64,000 nucleotides of DNA. Source: Scilla litardierei (lineage: Eukaryota > Streptophyta > Magnoliopsida > Asparagales > Asparagaceae). The notes beneath the pieces are model-generated. The model was not told the origin of the DNA and searched no databases. It was given only the letters and a program-made list of their open reading frames with translations. Made by a program: the position numbers and the translations under genes. Numbering within the stretch: the stretch's first letter is position 1; each line of letters opens with the position of its first letter. The stretch is taken from the NCBI GenBank assembly GCA_030789695.1, contig CM061141.1, positions 277,085,871 through 277,149,870 on the forward strand. Reading direction: 5' to 3'. Shown one piece after another: positions 38,663-50,641 of the stretch.

Positions 38663-41413
38663 ATGGATCACTCTCATGACTGCTTGGTAGACAGTGCTTC
38701 GACACATACGATCCTTCAGTATAAGTGCTATTTTCATAGCATTATACCATACAAAAGCCCTGTAAATACAATTTCAGGGTCATCGAATATAATTGAAGGT
38801 TCTGGGAATGCAACCTTGTTGCTCCCTAATGGAACGGAAATTAAAATAAAAGATGCACTATTCTCTCCGAACTCCAAACGAAACTTACTAAGTTTCAATG
38901 ATATCCGTTTAAACGGATTCCATTTGGAAACAACAAATGTAAATGAAAAAGTATTATTGTATGTAACATCTGAAGAAAATGGAGTAAAATCCATACTTGA
39001 ACGTTTTGAGAGCCTTTCATCAGGCCTTTACAATACAAAGATTCGGAGAGAGGAAGCTAACTTGACGTAGCATCTGAAGTGCTCGACATCAGCCAAGTTT
39101 TTACTTTGGTATGATAGACTTGGCCACCCTGGATCTGTGATGATGTACCACATCCTATCACAATCCCATGGGTACAACCTGAAGAACTAGAAGATTCTTC
39201 AGAAGGGAGAATTCCCTTGCATCCCCTGCTTCAAGGGGAAATTAATAACAAGGCCATTACTACTAAAAGTGGATATCGAGTCTCCATGCTTCCTCGAAAG
39301 AATACATGGAGACATATGTGGACCTATCCACCCCCTAGTGCGCCATTTTGGTACTTTATGGTACTGATTGATGCATCTTCAAAATATTCGTATGTGTGTC
39401 TACTATCAACCCGCAACTTAGCTTTTCCAAAGCTACTGTCACAAATTATAAAGTTACGGGCGTATTTTCCAGACAACCATATAAAGAAAATACGTCTGGA
39501 TAATGCTGGGGAATTTACCTTCCGGTCATTTTAAGAGTACTACCAGGCAACGGGAATAGAAATTGAATATCCAGTGTCGCATGTTATACCAAAACGGGTT
39601 GACAGAGTCACTGATAAAAAGACTCCAATGGATTGCACGTCCATTGCTAATGAAATCCCAGTTGCTGGTGGATGCATGTGGACATGCAATTCTGCATGCT
39701 ACATCGTTAATAAAAATAAGACCCTCTGGAGGTCAGAGTCTCTCTCTAATGCAACTTGCATATGGAGGGCCACCCAACATTTCTCATCTGAGAATCTTCG
39801 GTTGCACAGTCTACATTCCTATTGCACCACTACAGAGGACAAAAATGGGTCCTTAACGTCGCCTAGGTATATATGTAGGGTTTGACTCACCCTCAATTAG
39901 AAGATACCTAGAACCTCAAACGGGGGACGCATTTAATGTACGTCTTGAATATTGTGAATTTGATGAGACCATTTTCCCAAAAATGGGCCCAGAAACTGAG
40001 AAATCTGGTGTGAAGCACATCATAAAGTGGGATACAAAAAGTTTGACCCACTATGATCCTGTAACAAAACAATGTGAAGATGAGATCCTGAAGATCCTCC
40101 ACATTCAGAATACTATCCACCGATTACCGGACTCATTTACTGATAACCAGAAGATTGTCAAATCACACATCCCTGCTGCAAATACTCCAGCTAGGATTGA
40201 CATCTTCGAGAATGGATACAATCCACCAGCAGCAGAAGTGGCTGCACCTCAACAGAAAAGAGGCAGACCACCAGGCTCCAAGGATAAAAATCCAAGAAAA
40301 AAAATAACCGGAGACCTTGGGACGATACTCCACAGAGGAATGAGCTCATGTCCATACCCTCATCCCTCCCGAAATCCACTGCAGAGGAATTACCGGGAGA
40401 AACTGAAATATCATTAAATTATGTACGTACAGAGAAAGTGTTAGACAGAAAGAGTACAGTCGTCGTCGATGACTTTGTATTTCACATTGCTATTCACGTC
40501 GCCAGAAGCGACGATGATCATGATCCACATTCCGTTGCTGAATGCAAACGTAAAAATGATTGGCCAAAGTGGAATCATGCAAAAGAAGCTGAGCTGGACT
40601 CGCTTAAGAAACGCAAAGTCTTTGGGCAAATAGTCCAGACACCTACTGTTGTCAAACCTGTGGGATACAAATGGGTATTCGTGAGAAAAAGAAATGAAAA
40701 TAATGAGATCGCACGCTACAAAGCACGGCTTGTAGCGCAAGGGTTTTCCTAAAGACCAGGTATTGACTATGAGGAAACATACTCCCCGGTCATGGATGCG
40801 ATCACTTTCCGATTTCTGATAAGCTTAATAGCAAAGGAAGGTTTAGATATGCAGATAATGGATGTTGTGACTGTATATCTATACGGTTTTCTCGACAAGG
40901 AGATATACATGAAACTTCCTGATGGATTTTCAATGCCTGCTGAATTAAAAGATAGACCTCGGGACGTCTACTCTGTTAAGATCCAAAGATCATCGTATGG
41001 TCTTAAACAATCGGGACGGATGTGGTATAACAGACTGAGTGAATTCCTTGTACAACAAGGATTCAACAATAATGAAGTCCATCCTTGCATCTTTATAAGA
41101 GAGACGTGAAAATGGTTCGTTATAATAGGAGTCTACATAGACGATCTGAATCTCATTGGATCTCCTGAAGAGATCGCTGAGATATCTATAAGCCTGACAA
41201 AAGAATTCGAAATGAAAGACATAGGCAAAACGAAATTCTGCCTTGGCTTACAGATCGAACATCTAAAAGACGGAATCCTATTACACCAAACCACACATAC
41301 GAAGAAAATGTTACAAAGATTTCATATGGACCAATGTCATCCACTTAATACACCTATGGTGGTACGATCTCTGGATGAACATAAAGACCCTTTCCGACTG
41401 CTGATTCGGGGTG
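38663..41413 (+). pseudogene. Broken copia pol (copy B): protease, integrase, reverse transcriptase
   Basis: The protease segment has DSAS (MDHSHDCLVDSAST, 38663 on). A GAG-pre-integrase zinc region follows from ~39090 (LLWYDRLGHPG; CIPCFKG). Integrase pieces in shifting frames include HGDICGPIH (~39308) and IRLDNAGEF (~39489). A linker with KRGRPPGSKDKNPRKK, an AT-hook-like basic stretch, is at ~40257. Reverse transcriptase includes GYKWVFVRKR (~40662), YLYGFLDKEIYM (~40877) and YIDD (~41135). In-frame stops (for example 39070, 40752, 41109) and frameshifts are frequent. RNase H is missing because of the insertion at ~41416. Confidence 0.88.
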
Positions 41414-41416
41414 AAT

Positions 41417-43357
41417 ATTGCATAATTAACCCCTTATCTAGCACTATTTTATGTGTATATGATGCTTAATTGGTCCCTAATACAATCGTATTTCGAATAT
41501 CATCAATTATTAGAGAAATCACTTGATTTAAGCACAAAACAGCAATTTAATGAGTATTTCTTCACTTTTTATATTTTACATGTCTAGATCTCGATCTCAC
41601 GATTCCAACGACTATTTTATTTGTATTTTTCTGAGATCTGTGCTAATTACTATGAATTTTTGAATGCAAAATACACTTTAGGAGAAATACGGTCATAAAT
41701 ACGAAAATACGCTCCGAAATACGTATCCCTATACACCCGCTTCGCTCGGAATGGACACGTGGCGGCCATCGCAGCGTCCCCCGCCTCATCCGACCACTTA
41801 GCGAATTCGCTACGCGGCTAAGGCTAGTCCGTTCGATCTTGATCGAACGGACGTCGACATCCCATTCTAAAAGAAGCGGAGCACGCGAACTCAGGCAATG
41901 TGGCGTGATCTTATGAGTTTGTCGCTGAAACGAACGGCCTCGATGAATCCCGAAGCGAATTCGGATCGGAGATCGTGATTCAAATCAAGCAGGCGACGTG
42001 GCTCGATTTTGAGCGTCGATGCACCATCCAACGGCCATTAACAACACCGCTCGAAGTCGAAAGTGAGGGGGCGACATGCATGCACTGCGGGGCGACGTGG
42101 CAAGATCCTCGCCGTTGGTCGCTCGATCCAACGGCGTAAAACGATCGAGGTATATGCAAAGCATCGGAAATACGGGGCGACGTGGCCAAGCGGGAACCAT
42201 TCGATCCGTCATCCGATGGCGGCGATCGCTTCAACTCGAAGCGAAACAAAGTGGGTTCGAATCAAACGCAGTCGGATCCGAACAAGGGCCACGTGTCGCA
42301 CGCACGTTCAATCCCGCAAGATTTAACGGCTGCTATTTGAGCCGGCAGCGGATATCGGGTTCGGTTGATATTTGAGCGGGTTTGGGACCCGCTAAGGAAC
42401 TTAAACCCGCAATGCCTATTATATAAGTGTATTCTAGGGTTTTGTTGTGTATTCTGGCGTATTTAGGGCTCTAGGAGCCGTATTTTCGCATGAAATTTAG
42501 AGGCACTGGAGACAGAGGTTAGATCTATCATCTGAAGGAGATTTGGAGCTATTTGGAGAGAATTGGTGACAATTTTCCTATCTTTAGCCTTGTATTTTGC
42601 GTATTTGGCTTGTATTTGAAGTATTATTCACGCATTTTGAGGTTTTGATGATGAATTTGTCTATGAATACTGAATATATTCTCTCCATGTGTGGTTAATC
42701 TTCATGTGTGTTGGTATTGATGTAGTTAGGGTGTCGTAATCATTGATTTCAATATCTTTTCGTCCTATTTGCATTGTATAATCATGTATTTTGTCGATTT
42801 CTACATACATGTTGTTTGGGTATGTTATGCGGAGACGTGGGCATACTTGAATCGAATATGATCTTTTCGGACTTATTCGTGATGCGATCCGAGAGGAAGT
42901 ATCGTGACCCGAGAGGGCAGTAGTGCGTATTTTCCTTATGAAATCGACATTATACGTGATTACCCTTTTTGGCACTATTTCATGCTATTTATCGTCATAT
43001 TTTTCGACGTTCTCGTACCCTATCCGGACGAAACGTTGAGTTATAGAGAAGATATTAATAATCATTGATTGCACACACCTTAACGAAATCACTACCAAAA
43101 CATACTCTCTATATTAGTACCCCAATATCGAATTCACCGTAACTATCGTAGGATTTTCTTTTATTCTTTTAAACTCTTGATACCATATCTCTATACTTGA
43201 TAGGTTGGTTATTATCGTTTTAGTACTTTGTATAAACTGAAGTTCGTGGTTTCGCAGGTCAGTTGTCCCGTGGATACGATACCTGGACTCATCAGGATTA
43301 TTACTTGTTCGATCTCCTGCACTTGGGAGTAGCGCTCACACATTTTGAGACGAGTCA
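41417..43357 (+). repeat. 5' LTR of the Athila/Tat-like element
   Basis: Extends from the end of copia homology to the CA before the primer site (GACGAGTCA). The 3' LTR is not in the window, so the boundaries are not verified by a partner copy. GC-rich between 41730 and 42420, AT-rich elsewhere. ATTATATAAGTG near 42418 could be its TATA region. Confidence 0.6.
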
Positions 43358-43363
43358 AGTTTT

Positions 43364-43382
43364 TGGCACCGTTGCCGGGGAT
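43364..43382 (+). other. Primer binding site, tRNA-Asp type
   Basis: TGGCACCGTTGCCGGGGAT matches the complement of the plant tRNA-Asp 3' end (TGGCGCCGTTGCCGGGGAT) at all but one base. This primer is characteristic of Athila/Tat lineages. Confidence 0.85.
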
Positions 43383-43508
43383 AACAGTACTTGCGATCTG
43401 CGATTTCAGTTCGTATAGAGGAAAATTCGGTGAGATCCTTCCATCTTATAGTTTAGGATTTTTATTAGTTTTTTTGTTTTGTTTTCTCCTTATAAAAATT
43501 CAAAAAAA

Positions 43509-44135
43509 ATGGAGTATATGAAATTCTATCGCACAAACAATTGGCATGATGCAGAGTACGATGTTGCACACAAACATAGGATGGAGAAGCTCAAGATCGT
43601 TAGTTTTAATCAGACAGATTGTGAAACTTTCTTTCAGGCCTGGAGGAGGTTCACAGACATAGTATCGAGCTATCCGCAGTATGGGTACACAAAGAAAGGG
43701 CTTATGGAGTCCTTCCTATTTGGACTACGACCACAGCTGCAGGAATTTTTGGGAGTCATGACACCGACAGAGGCGTGGAAATACATGGAGTCCTTACACG
43801 AGAATGATCAGACCATTAATGAGACTTCAGAGTGTGATTCAACGGAGCCTTCATGCCTTGATCAAGGAGAGCAAAGTGTAGACGTACCATTGCAACCCTT
43901 GAAAGAGGAAGTTTATTTGCTCATTCAGACACATGAGGCTACATCACATCAATTCCAAGAAAATTTCCTTGCTCGGAGTCGAAAAATTCAGCAATCCATT
44001 AAAAATCTTACTCTGAATGCCACTTGCTTAGAAGAAAGTAATTCTTTTGAAATTCAATTTCAAGAATCTAACATGAGTTCATCTTCTATTGCAGGTATAT
44101 CGAACGAGCCATGTCACGGTGAAAGCACAACTTAG
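43509..44135 (+). CDS. Gag-like ORF of the Athila/Tat-like element (208 residues)
   Basis: The ATG at 43509 starts MEYMKFYRTNNWHDAEYD. Residues ~35-90 resemble Ty3/gypsy capsid: FNQTDCETFFQAWRRFTDIV, then GYTKKGLMESFLFGLRPQL and EAWKYMESLHEN. The second half is acidic and Ser-rich, with a possible coiled coil near HEATSHQFQENFLARSRK. The frame is open from 43479; I took the first ATG after the A-run. There is no zinc knuckle. It probably assembles or packages with help from an autonomous relative. The open frame suggests recent activity or selection on gag alone. Confidence 0.65.
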   Translation: MEYMKFYRTNNWHDAEYDVAHKHRMEKLKIVSFNQTDCETFFQAWRRFTDIVSSYPQYGYTKKGLMESFLFGLRPQLQEFLGVMTPTEAWKYMESLHENDQTINETSECDSTEPSCLDQGEQSVDVPLQPLKEEVYLLIQTHEATSHQFQENFLARSRKIQQSIKNLTLNATCLEESNSFEIQFQESNMSSSSIAGISNEPCHGESTT

Positions 44136-44143
44136 AACATTAA

Positions 44144-44302
44144 CATGGCTGGAAGTGGGTGCAAAGAAGAGGATGTGCTAGCAATTTTGGATGAACTGGA
44201 GGAGGAGACAGCTAGGGACATGTGTTTAGAGATTATCGCTATGGAGCCCGAACCACTCCTTCCACCAGTTTTTTCCCAAAATCATTTATCCCTCTCCCAA
44301 TA
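44144..44302 (+). CDS. Small acidic ORF (52 residues)
   Basis: Starts MAGSGCKEEDVLAILDELEE nine bases after the gag-like stop and ends SQNHLSLSQ. Short, acidic and unrecognised; it could be chance or the eroded remains of a downstream domain. Confidence 0.3.
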
Positions 44303-44629
44303 ACTGAGCATCATACCGAGCGTAGTGCACATCTTTCAAGGAGTAGTCATCAACATGCCTTACTTTATTTTACGTACTTTAATGACTATATTTGGAATAT
44401 GTTTCTGGCGAAAAATTTTAGACTAAATTGGACTAACATAACTCATCTCTTGCAGGACATACATACTCACTTTATATGGATGCTTGGAGTTGTGCTGCTG
44501 GGGTCTTATTTAGCTAATAGAGGAAGAATATTTGCCAAGGAGCGCAAGGAGCAAATCGAACAACTTCCTCCACCATTAAAGATTCGAGATTCGCCATTTG
44601 ACCACGGTGTGTTCTTTCCATTAGCGTAG
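44222..44629 (+). CDS. ORF with one hydrophobic segment (up to 135 residues)
   Basis: An open frame overlapping the small acidic ORF, ending IRDSPFDHGVFFPLA shortly before the purine-rich end motif. A hydrophobic stretch FIWMLGVVLLGSYLA is followed by a basic cluster (KERKEQ), which would fit a single membrane segment. Position and hydrophobicity recall the env-like ORF of Athila elements, but I see no sequence I can match. The start is uncertain. Confidence 0.35.
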   Translation: MFRDYRYGARTTPSTSFFPKSFIPLPITEHHTERSAHLSRSSHQHALLYFTYFNDYIWNMFLAKNFRLNWTNITHLLQDIHTHFIWMLGVVLLGSYLANRGRIFAKERKEQIEQLPPPLKIRDSPFDHGVFFPLA

Positions 44630-45049
44630 ATTTTTATATGCTTTTAGGATGCTTGATTTTGAATAAACTCGTACCCCTCTCGACATTGAGGACAACGTCC
44701 ATCTTTAGTTGGGGGGAGTGTATGAGACCTTAGGATTTTTTTTAAAAAAGGGAAAGAAAAGAATAAATCACCAAGTCTCATTATTTAAAACTCCTTTACA
44801 TGTCACATTATCGGATGATTATGCATTGATTGAGTTCTAAAAATCGTTTATGGCGTGAAATAATTTTTATTTCTTCATGTAATTACTCGTTAATATGCTA
44901 TTCATGAAAACTTTCAATTGCCATGATTAATATCTCGATATAGTTTGAATTTATTTCATGCATGCTAATGTGATGAAAAAGCTTAAGTATACACGATTTA
45001 TTAAAACAGTCTTCAAGTTGAAGAGGAATTTGGCCTTTGTTACTAATGT

Positions 45050-45675
45050 TTTTGTTCATATTTATGGGTGTTGAGTTTCTTACAAAGAAAAAAAGAAAAA
45101 AAGTGAAAAAGAAAAAAAATGCATCGTTCCCTTGAGTTCATTGATTAGCTTGGTCTTCGTGCCTCAGGAAGCATTGGAGATTCACGTCGAAAGATGGATG
45201 AATGGGGAGTGCATTCAAAAAAGGGGGAACATAAAACTTAGATGATTCGAGTATTAAGTTCAAGGGGCTTTTCTAAGCCTAATGCCCGAAGGTCGTCTGG
45301 CCTATGAGTCATTAATCGAAAGCTCGTTACATGGATCATTCTAAGTCGTCAAAAAAGAAAAAAAAGAAATGGTGTATAAACTAAGCAACTTCAATACCCA
45401 TGATTTGAACGATCTTTTTGAGACACAAATTCCTTGGAAATAAGAAAACTAGAATATAACTTTGGACTGTGGATGAACGAGGAAACCATTAAAATCATTA
45501 TAAAAAGTTCTGTTACATCGAAACCATTAAACTTGTGACGAGTGGATGAACGAGGAAAACTTCGATTCATTTGAAAATTTGATGTCTTAAAACATGAATA
45601 TTAAAATGGAATGGTTCGAATCGAATTAAAAAAAGAGAGAGTTAGAGTTTGATGCTAAGCAATGAAGAAATTTTT
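45050..45675 (+). other. 3' untranslated part of the Athila/Tat-like element
   Basis: No coding signal. The phrase GTGGATGAACGAGGAAA occurs twice (~45470 and ~45543), and A-rich runs are present. The 3' LTR is not reached before the Mutator-like insertion. Confidence 0.5.
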
Positions 45676-46370
45676 GGGTTTTTCTCATATTAGTCCCTTA
45701 AATTATGTGTATTTTGATATTAGTCCCTTAAATCTTTGTAAGTTGAATCTAGTCACTTAAATGTTTAACGTTAACCTAAATAGTCCCTTTTGGATTATTT
45801 ACGTTAAAAAATTAACCCGACTCAAATTTGTGTTAACGTTGGACAAACTTGCCCTTGGGTTAACGAAACACGTGATGGTCATGTGTATGTGCCTAAAACT
45901 CAGCGGTGTAAAAACTAAGCCCAAAAAATCCCGCTAGACACATTTATCTATGCATTTCACATGAAAATTTTACCCTAGAATTTCACCCTAGCAGCGCTGG
46001 CGCAAAAGGGAAGAAACGGTGGGAAATCAAGCGAGAATTTTTGGACGATCGAGTTCTAGCAGGTTGGATACGAAAGAGTTGAGGTAATAGCTAGTTGATT
46101 TTGATTGTAATTTGCAAAACGATTCAAAAATTCCAATTTATGCATCAATTTCACTGCTAGTTGATTTTGCTTTAGGGTTTTCTGTTAGTTGTTGTTATAA
46201 ATGATAAGGGTTCTTAGAAGTCGCTGTTAAATGTGATTTAGGGATTGTATTGCGTAAAGGTTGAATTTTTATGTGGTCAAGACATGAATATTATGTTGAA
46301 TGTACATGTGGTGCATGCATGTATAGGTATATGTTGTGGCATAGTTAGGGCTGACTGTATGATTATGTAT

Positions 46371-48183
46371 TGTTGAGTATTGGACTTCTTCCTACTTGGT
46401 GTTAATGATGAGCAAACATAAATACTTGTGACTAATCCCCTATTTTGTAGTTAATCCATTGCCTAAGCTTATTATGAAGATCAACTAGCAATGGATGACT
46501 CACAAACGTCATTGAAGGCAAATGATATGAATTGGATGATCGTAGATTGATGATTGAAGCTCCGTAAAGACTTCAAGCTCATACGATGGAAAGAAGAGAT
46601 TATTCGTCAATGTAATTTTTCTGTTATCTATTCTAGTATGTAGCTTAGAAGTAGAACTTTGATGGAGCACTCACACACATCTACATTCTGTCATAGGACA
46701 TCTTTAGACTTTTGTCCTTTGATCCTAATTCAATTCTATTTTGTTTGTGCTAGGATTGTTTATAACAGCCGACTGCTTAACAGTTTACAGTCGCCTGTCT
46801 CAACAACAGTCGACTGTGTTTTGTTCTACAGTCGCCTGTTATGCACAGACTATTACAATGTAGTTTTGGGCCTTCTCTGATTATTTCGCACAGGCTACTG
46901 TTGCACGATTCACAGGTGCCTGTCCTAGTGACAGTCGACTGTGAATTGTACATCCGTCGCATGTCTCTCCATGCCTAAACTTTGTTTGATCTGATTTCTA
47001 CGGCCAGTCGACTTATGCTGTATATACAGTTGACTGTCTATTAGATCAGTCGACTGTCTATGCTGCAACAGTCGCCTGTCTGTAAGTCTATTCTTTGACT
47101 CAGCTCTCTGTAAATTTCTCCTGACTTTGACAGTCGTCTGTTTAAGGATATACAGTCGCCTGTTCTGATTAACAGTCGACTGTGTTACTTGCATCAGTCG
47201 TTTGTCCTGTATCTTGTGAGATTTCCAGTATTTGTCTAACTTACTCTTCTCTCGGCCAGTCGCCTGTCGAAGAATGTACAGTCGCCTGTTGGTTTAACAG
47301 ACGACTGTACTTGCTTCATCAGTCGACTGTCCACGTGGTAAGTTACCGTTATGAATTCTCACCTACCCTTGCTGACTGTGCAACAGTCGACTGTGGATTG
47401 TTCAACAGTTGACTGTCGCGAGTTCAGATTATATCCGTTGAGATTTTTCTCACGGATTTCGATTGGGTTTTTGCCTAAACTGTTTTATGGATTTGAGAAT
47501 GCTATAAATAGAGCTTCTACTGTTTCATTGGAAGGATACTCATTCATTGCAAAATCCTTCAAGCTTTCATTTCCAAAGATCAAAGCTCTCAAATCCAAAG
47601 CCCTAAGTATTTCCAAATCTTGTTCTCTTGCTCTCCAACCTAGAACCAAAGATTGATCTTCTAGGAAATTGGTGCAGTCAAGAGAAAGGGCTTTCTCCTC
47701 TCTTCCAAGAGAGTTCTTCAACACACATCACACTTCTCCTTCAAATTCTACTGCAAGGCATAGGTGTTTGTAAGTGTTGCTTTCATATTTCATAACTTTC
47801 GTTATTTGAATAGTGCTCTCGGTTGTGAGAGTGGTTTTGCTTGCTCCCTGGTTGTGGGAGTCAAGGACATCGATTGTATTCGATTGCACTTGTAGGGTTG
47901 CTACAAGTGGGCTATAAGGAAACCTCAAGTTAGGGTTCTAACTTGAGTATCCGGTGGTATCCGGGTGGTAGGGACGTAGGATTACCGGGAACAAGTCGGG
48001 AGTTGACTTGGGTAATTCGAACCCTTGAAACATATCTGCGTTTGCGTGTGTTTCTTTTGGGTCGTTTTTCTATTCCGCACTATTTGTTGGATTGCTTTTT
48101 ATTTGGCGTAAATTCCTTTTAAATTTGCATAAACACTATTCAACCCCCCTTCTAGTGTTTTCCCCATAGACATGGTCCTTACA
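46371..48183 (+). repeat. 5' LTR of the Sirevirus
   Basis: Begins TGTTGAGTATTGG and ends GGTCCTTACA. TATA box at 47503-47510. About 20 CAGTCGNCTG-type palindromes are at 46766-47422. Confidence 0.95.
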
Positions 48184-48184
48184 A

Positions 48185-48201
48185 TTGGTATCAGAGCGCA
48201 A
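48185..48201 (+). other. Primer binding site, initiator tRNA-Met type
   Basis: TTGGTATCAGAGCGCAAGG one base after the LTR; TGGTATCAGAGC is the complement of the initiator tRNA-Met 3' end. Confidence 0.95.
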
Positions 48202-48211
48202 GGTTTCATCT

Positions 48212-50547
48212 ATGGTATCCAACAACAACAACGTTCCTCCACCGCTTTCGTACAACAATCACGACCGTTATGGAGCGTCCACTCTTTTCGAAGGTCAATC
48301 TACGGTACGTCCTCCACGTTTCAATGGTACTAATTTTGGCTATTGGAAGTGTAGGATGGAGACATTCCTTAGGAGTGCTTCTCTTTGGAGAACTCTCCAC
48401 AAGGAGTACGTCGAGCCCGCCGAAGATGACTTCGAGAAATGGACGACTTCCGAGAAGTCCGCCGAAGTCAACAACGCTAAAGCAATGAACGCTCTTCATT
48501 GTGCGTTGGACCCGAATGGGTTCAACAAGATATGCACATGTAAGAGTGCATATCAAATTTGGAACCATCTCATCGTTACCCACGAGGGAACGAATAAGGT
48601 AAAGCTTTCAAAGTTATATGTTGCCGTGCAAAACTTCGACTTGTTTCACACGCAGGAAAATGAGAGCATTGCGTCGATGTACGGACGCTTTACCGACATC
48701 ACAAATGAATTGGAAGCCCTTGGCCAAATCTACACCGAACCTGAAAGGTAAGGAAGATCATCATGGGGATGACCTCCAAATGGGAAAGAAGAGCAATCGC
48801 CATTGAGGAGGTCAATGACTTGAAGAATTACACCGTGGTGAATTTCATCGGGACTCTTATGTCTTACAAAGTAAGACGGGATAATCGATTAAAGATTCGA
48901 GCCATGATGAATCCCTCGGAGGCTAAGAAGAAAGCTTTGGCATTCAACGCCAATTCATCATCCTCCGAAAGTGATGAATCCGAGAACGAGATGGATTTGG
49001 GTGATATGGCCCAAATGGTGAAGAAGCTCCAACGGTTCTTCCGCAAAGGTAAGTTTTCCTCAAACAAACGTTTTGAGTCTACTAATGCTACTTCCTCTCT
49101 TTGTTATAAGTGTAATAAGCCAGGGCACATCAAGAGGGATTGCCCAATGCTAAACAACAAAGAAAAATGGAAGGCACCAAAGTACCACAAGTCTGACAAG
49201 AACAAGAGAGACAAGAAGAAAGGACTCGTAGGTACCTTTGATGACTCAAGTGATGACTCATCAAGCGATTCTGATGATGAGAAGGGTGAGAGCACCCACA
49301 TGTGTTTCATGGCACTTGAAGACCCACTCTCGGATGAGAGTGACTCCGATACGGATGACACCGAGGTAACAATGGATGAACTTCGTATAGCTAATGAAGA
49401 ACTATTTGCTAAATACCAATCTTTAATGCTTAGATACACTAGCTTAAAGAAATCAAATGTTAGCAAGTCATCCATTCCATGCATTATCAACAATGACACC
49501 ATTGTTGATACTTTAACTCTTGAGAAAGCAAACTTAGCTTCTCAAAATGTCACTTTGAGAGATGAGGTAAATTCCCTCAAATCTCAACTAGATCAAACAC
49601 ATCCCAAGGATAATAGTGATCTAGTTACACGTCACACACAATTGGGTTTAGAGAATGACTCTCTTAAAACCCAAGTGCACGAGCTCAAAGCACGGGTGTC
49701 CACCTTGGATACCAACATTTCTTCTTTAAAGGAGAAATATGAGCTCATGTCCTCCCGTATTGTGAGATTCAATAAGGGAAAAGGACAATTGGATGATTTG
49801 CTTGCAAATCAATTTCCGGCCACAAATCGTGTTGGCCTTGGATTTGTAAAAGCAAATGCATCTAATGCTCGCACCTCCTATAGTGGTGTCACTATAGATT
49901 TTGTAAGGCCTTCCTCCGGTGCATCCACAAGTGGTGTCAAAGACACTATAGGTAGCAATCCTACCAAGAATGTCACCACATCACCTTCTCTTCCTTTTGG
50001 CAAGAAACCCACTAAGGGTGGAAACCAAAAGCAAGGCCATGCTTTTATGTACACTAACACTCATCCACGTAGGAAACATCCTACTTCACAAGTGGATAAT
50101 CATGACACATTTTATGCTCCGCACCCACGGACACGTACACAACCACACATGAGAAATACTCATATACGTGCTCCTACACACCCGTATGCTCATACGCATC
50201 ATTCCTTCATGTATGCTCATCCTCCACATGTCATGCATGATCCTTATGCTTCATATAATATGCATGTTCCCAAGCATACATATCATTCTAGAATGTACAA
50301 TGCATATCCTCCACCACATATCTATGCTAGAAATCATGTTCCTAAGAAGCATGCACCACATAGAAATCCAACTCATATGCATGCAACTAGGAATAGGACT
50401 CCCAAGATGTACACTATTTGGGGTCCTAAGAACACTAGTCTAAATGTTAGAAATGCTTATGTTGATTCCTACTTTCATGATGTAATTAGAAATAGTAACT
50501 ATGTTGGGAAGCGGAAGTCCACTTGGACTTGGCTTCCAAAGGGCTAA
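48212..50547 (+). pseudogene. Sirevirus gag with one frameshift
   Basis: The ATG at 48212 starts MVSNNNNVPPPLSYNNHDR. The capsid-like region runs to EALGQIYTEPER at ~48748, where one missing base forces a shift; the next frame resumes with the expected continuation (MGMTSKWERRAIAIEEVND). A zinc knuckle CYKCNKPGHIKRDC is at 49102-49143, followed by an acidic Ser/Asp stretch, a coiled coil (LTLEKANLASQNVTLRDEV) and an unusual His/Pro/Tyr-rich tail (~50080-50440). The stop is TAA at 50545-50547. Apart from the single indel the gene is open over 2.3 kb. Confidence 0.9.
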
Positions 50548-50641
50548 TCCCCTTGGACCCAACAAAACATTGGGTACCATAAGCTTATGGTATATTATAT
50601 AGGTACCCAAGAGAAAGAAGAAGAGCAATAAATGCCTTATT

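Larger units (their letters stand above)
35434..41416 (+). mobile_element. Short-LTR Ty1/copia element (copy B), 3' part displaced
   Basis: 5' LTR, primer site, a 2 kb leader with GC-rich arrays, decayed gag, protease, integrase and reverse transcriptase follow in copia order (integrase before reverse transcriptase). The element is broken within the polymerase at about 41416 by the Athila-like insertion; the rest lies beyond the nest, outside the window. It is the same family as copia A at 1-4595 on the basis of shared leader and polymerase stretches. Confidence 0.88.
41417..45675 (+). mobile_element. Gag-only, Athila/Tat-like LTR retrotransposon (non-autonomous), 3' end outside the window
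   Basis: The ~1.94 kb 5' LTR is followed by a tRNA-Asp type primer site, a gag-like ORF, two small ORFs and the motif TTGGGGGGAGTGTATGAGAC at ~44704, typical after the coding part of plant Ty3/gypsy elements. No protease, reverse transcriptase or integrase motif lies between. It interrupts copia B, so it is younger, and is itself interrupted by the Mutator-like element at ~45676. The LTR left end is set by where copia homology stops and may be off by a few bases. Confidence 0.75.

Noticed and set aside
46659..47412. Short frames within the Sirevirus LTRs, repeated at 58020-59017
   Set aside because: They coincide with the palindrome cluster in both LTRs and are not at a coding position of the element.
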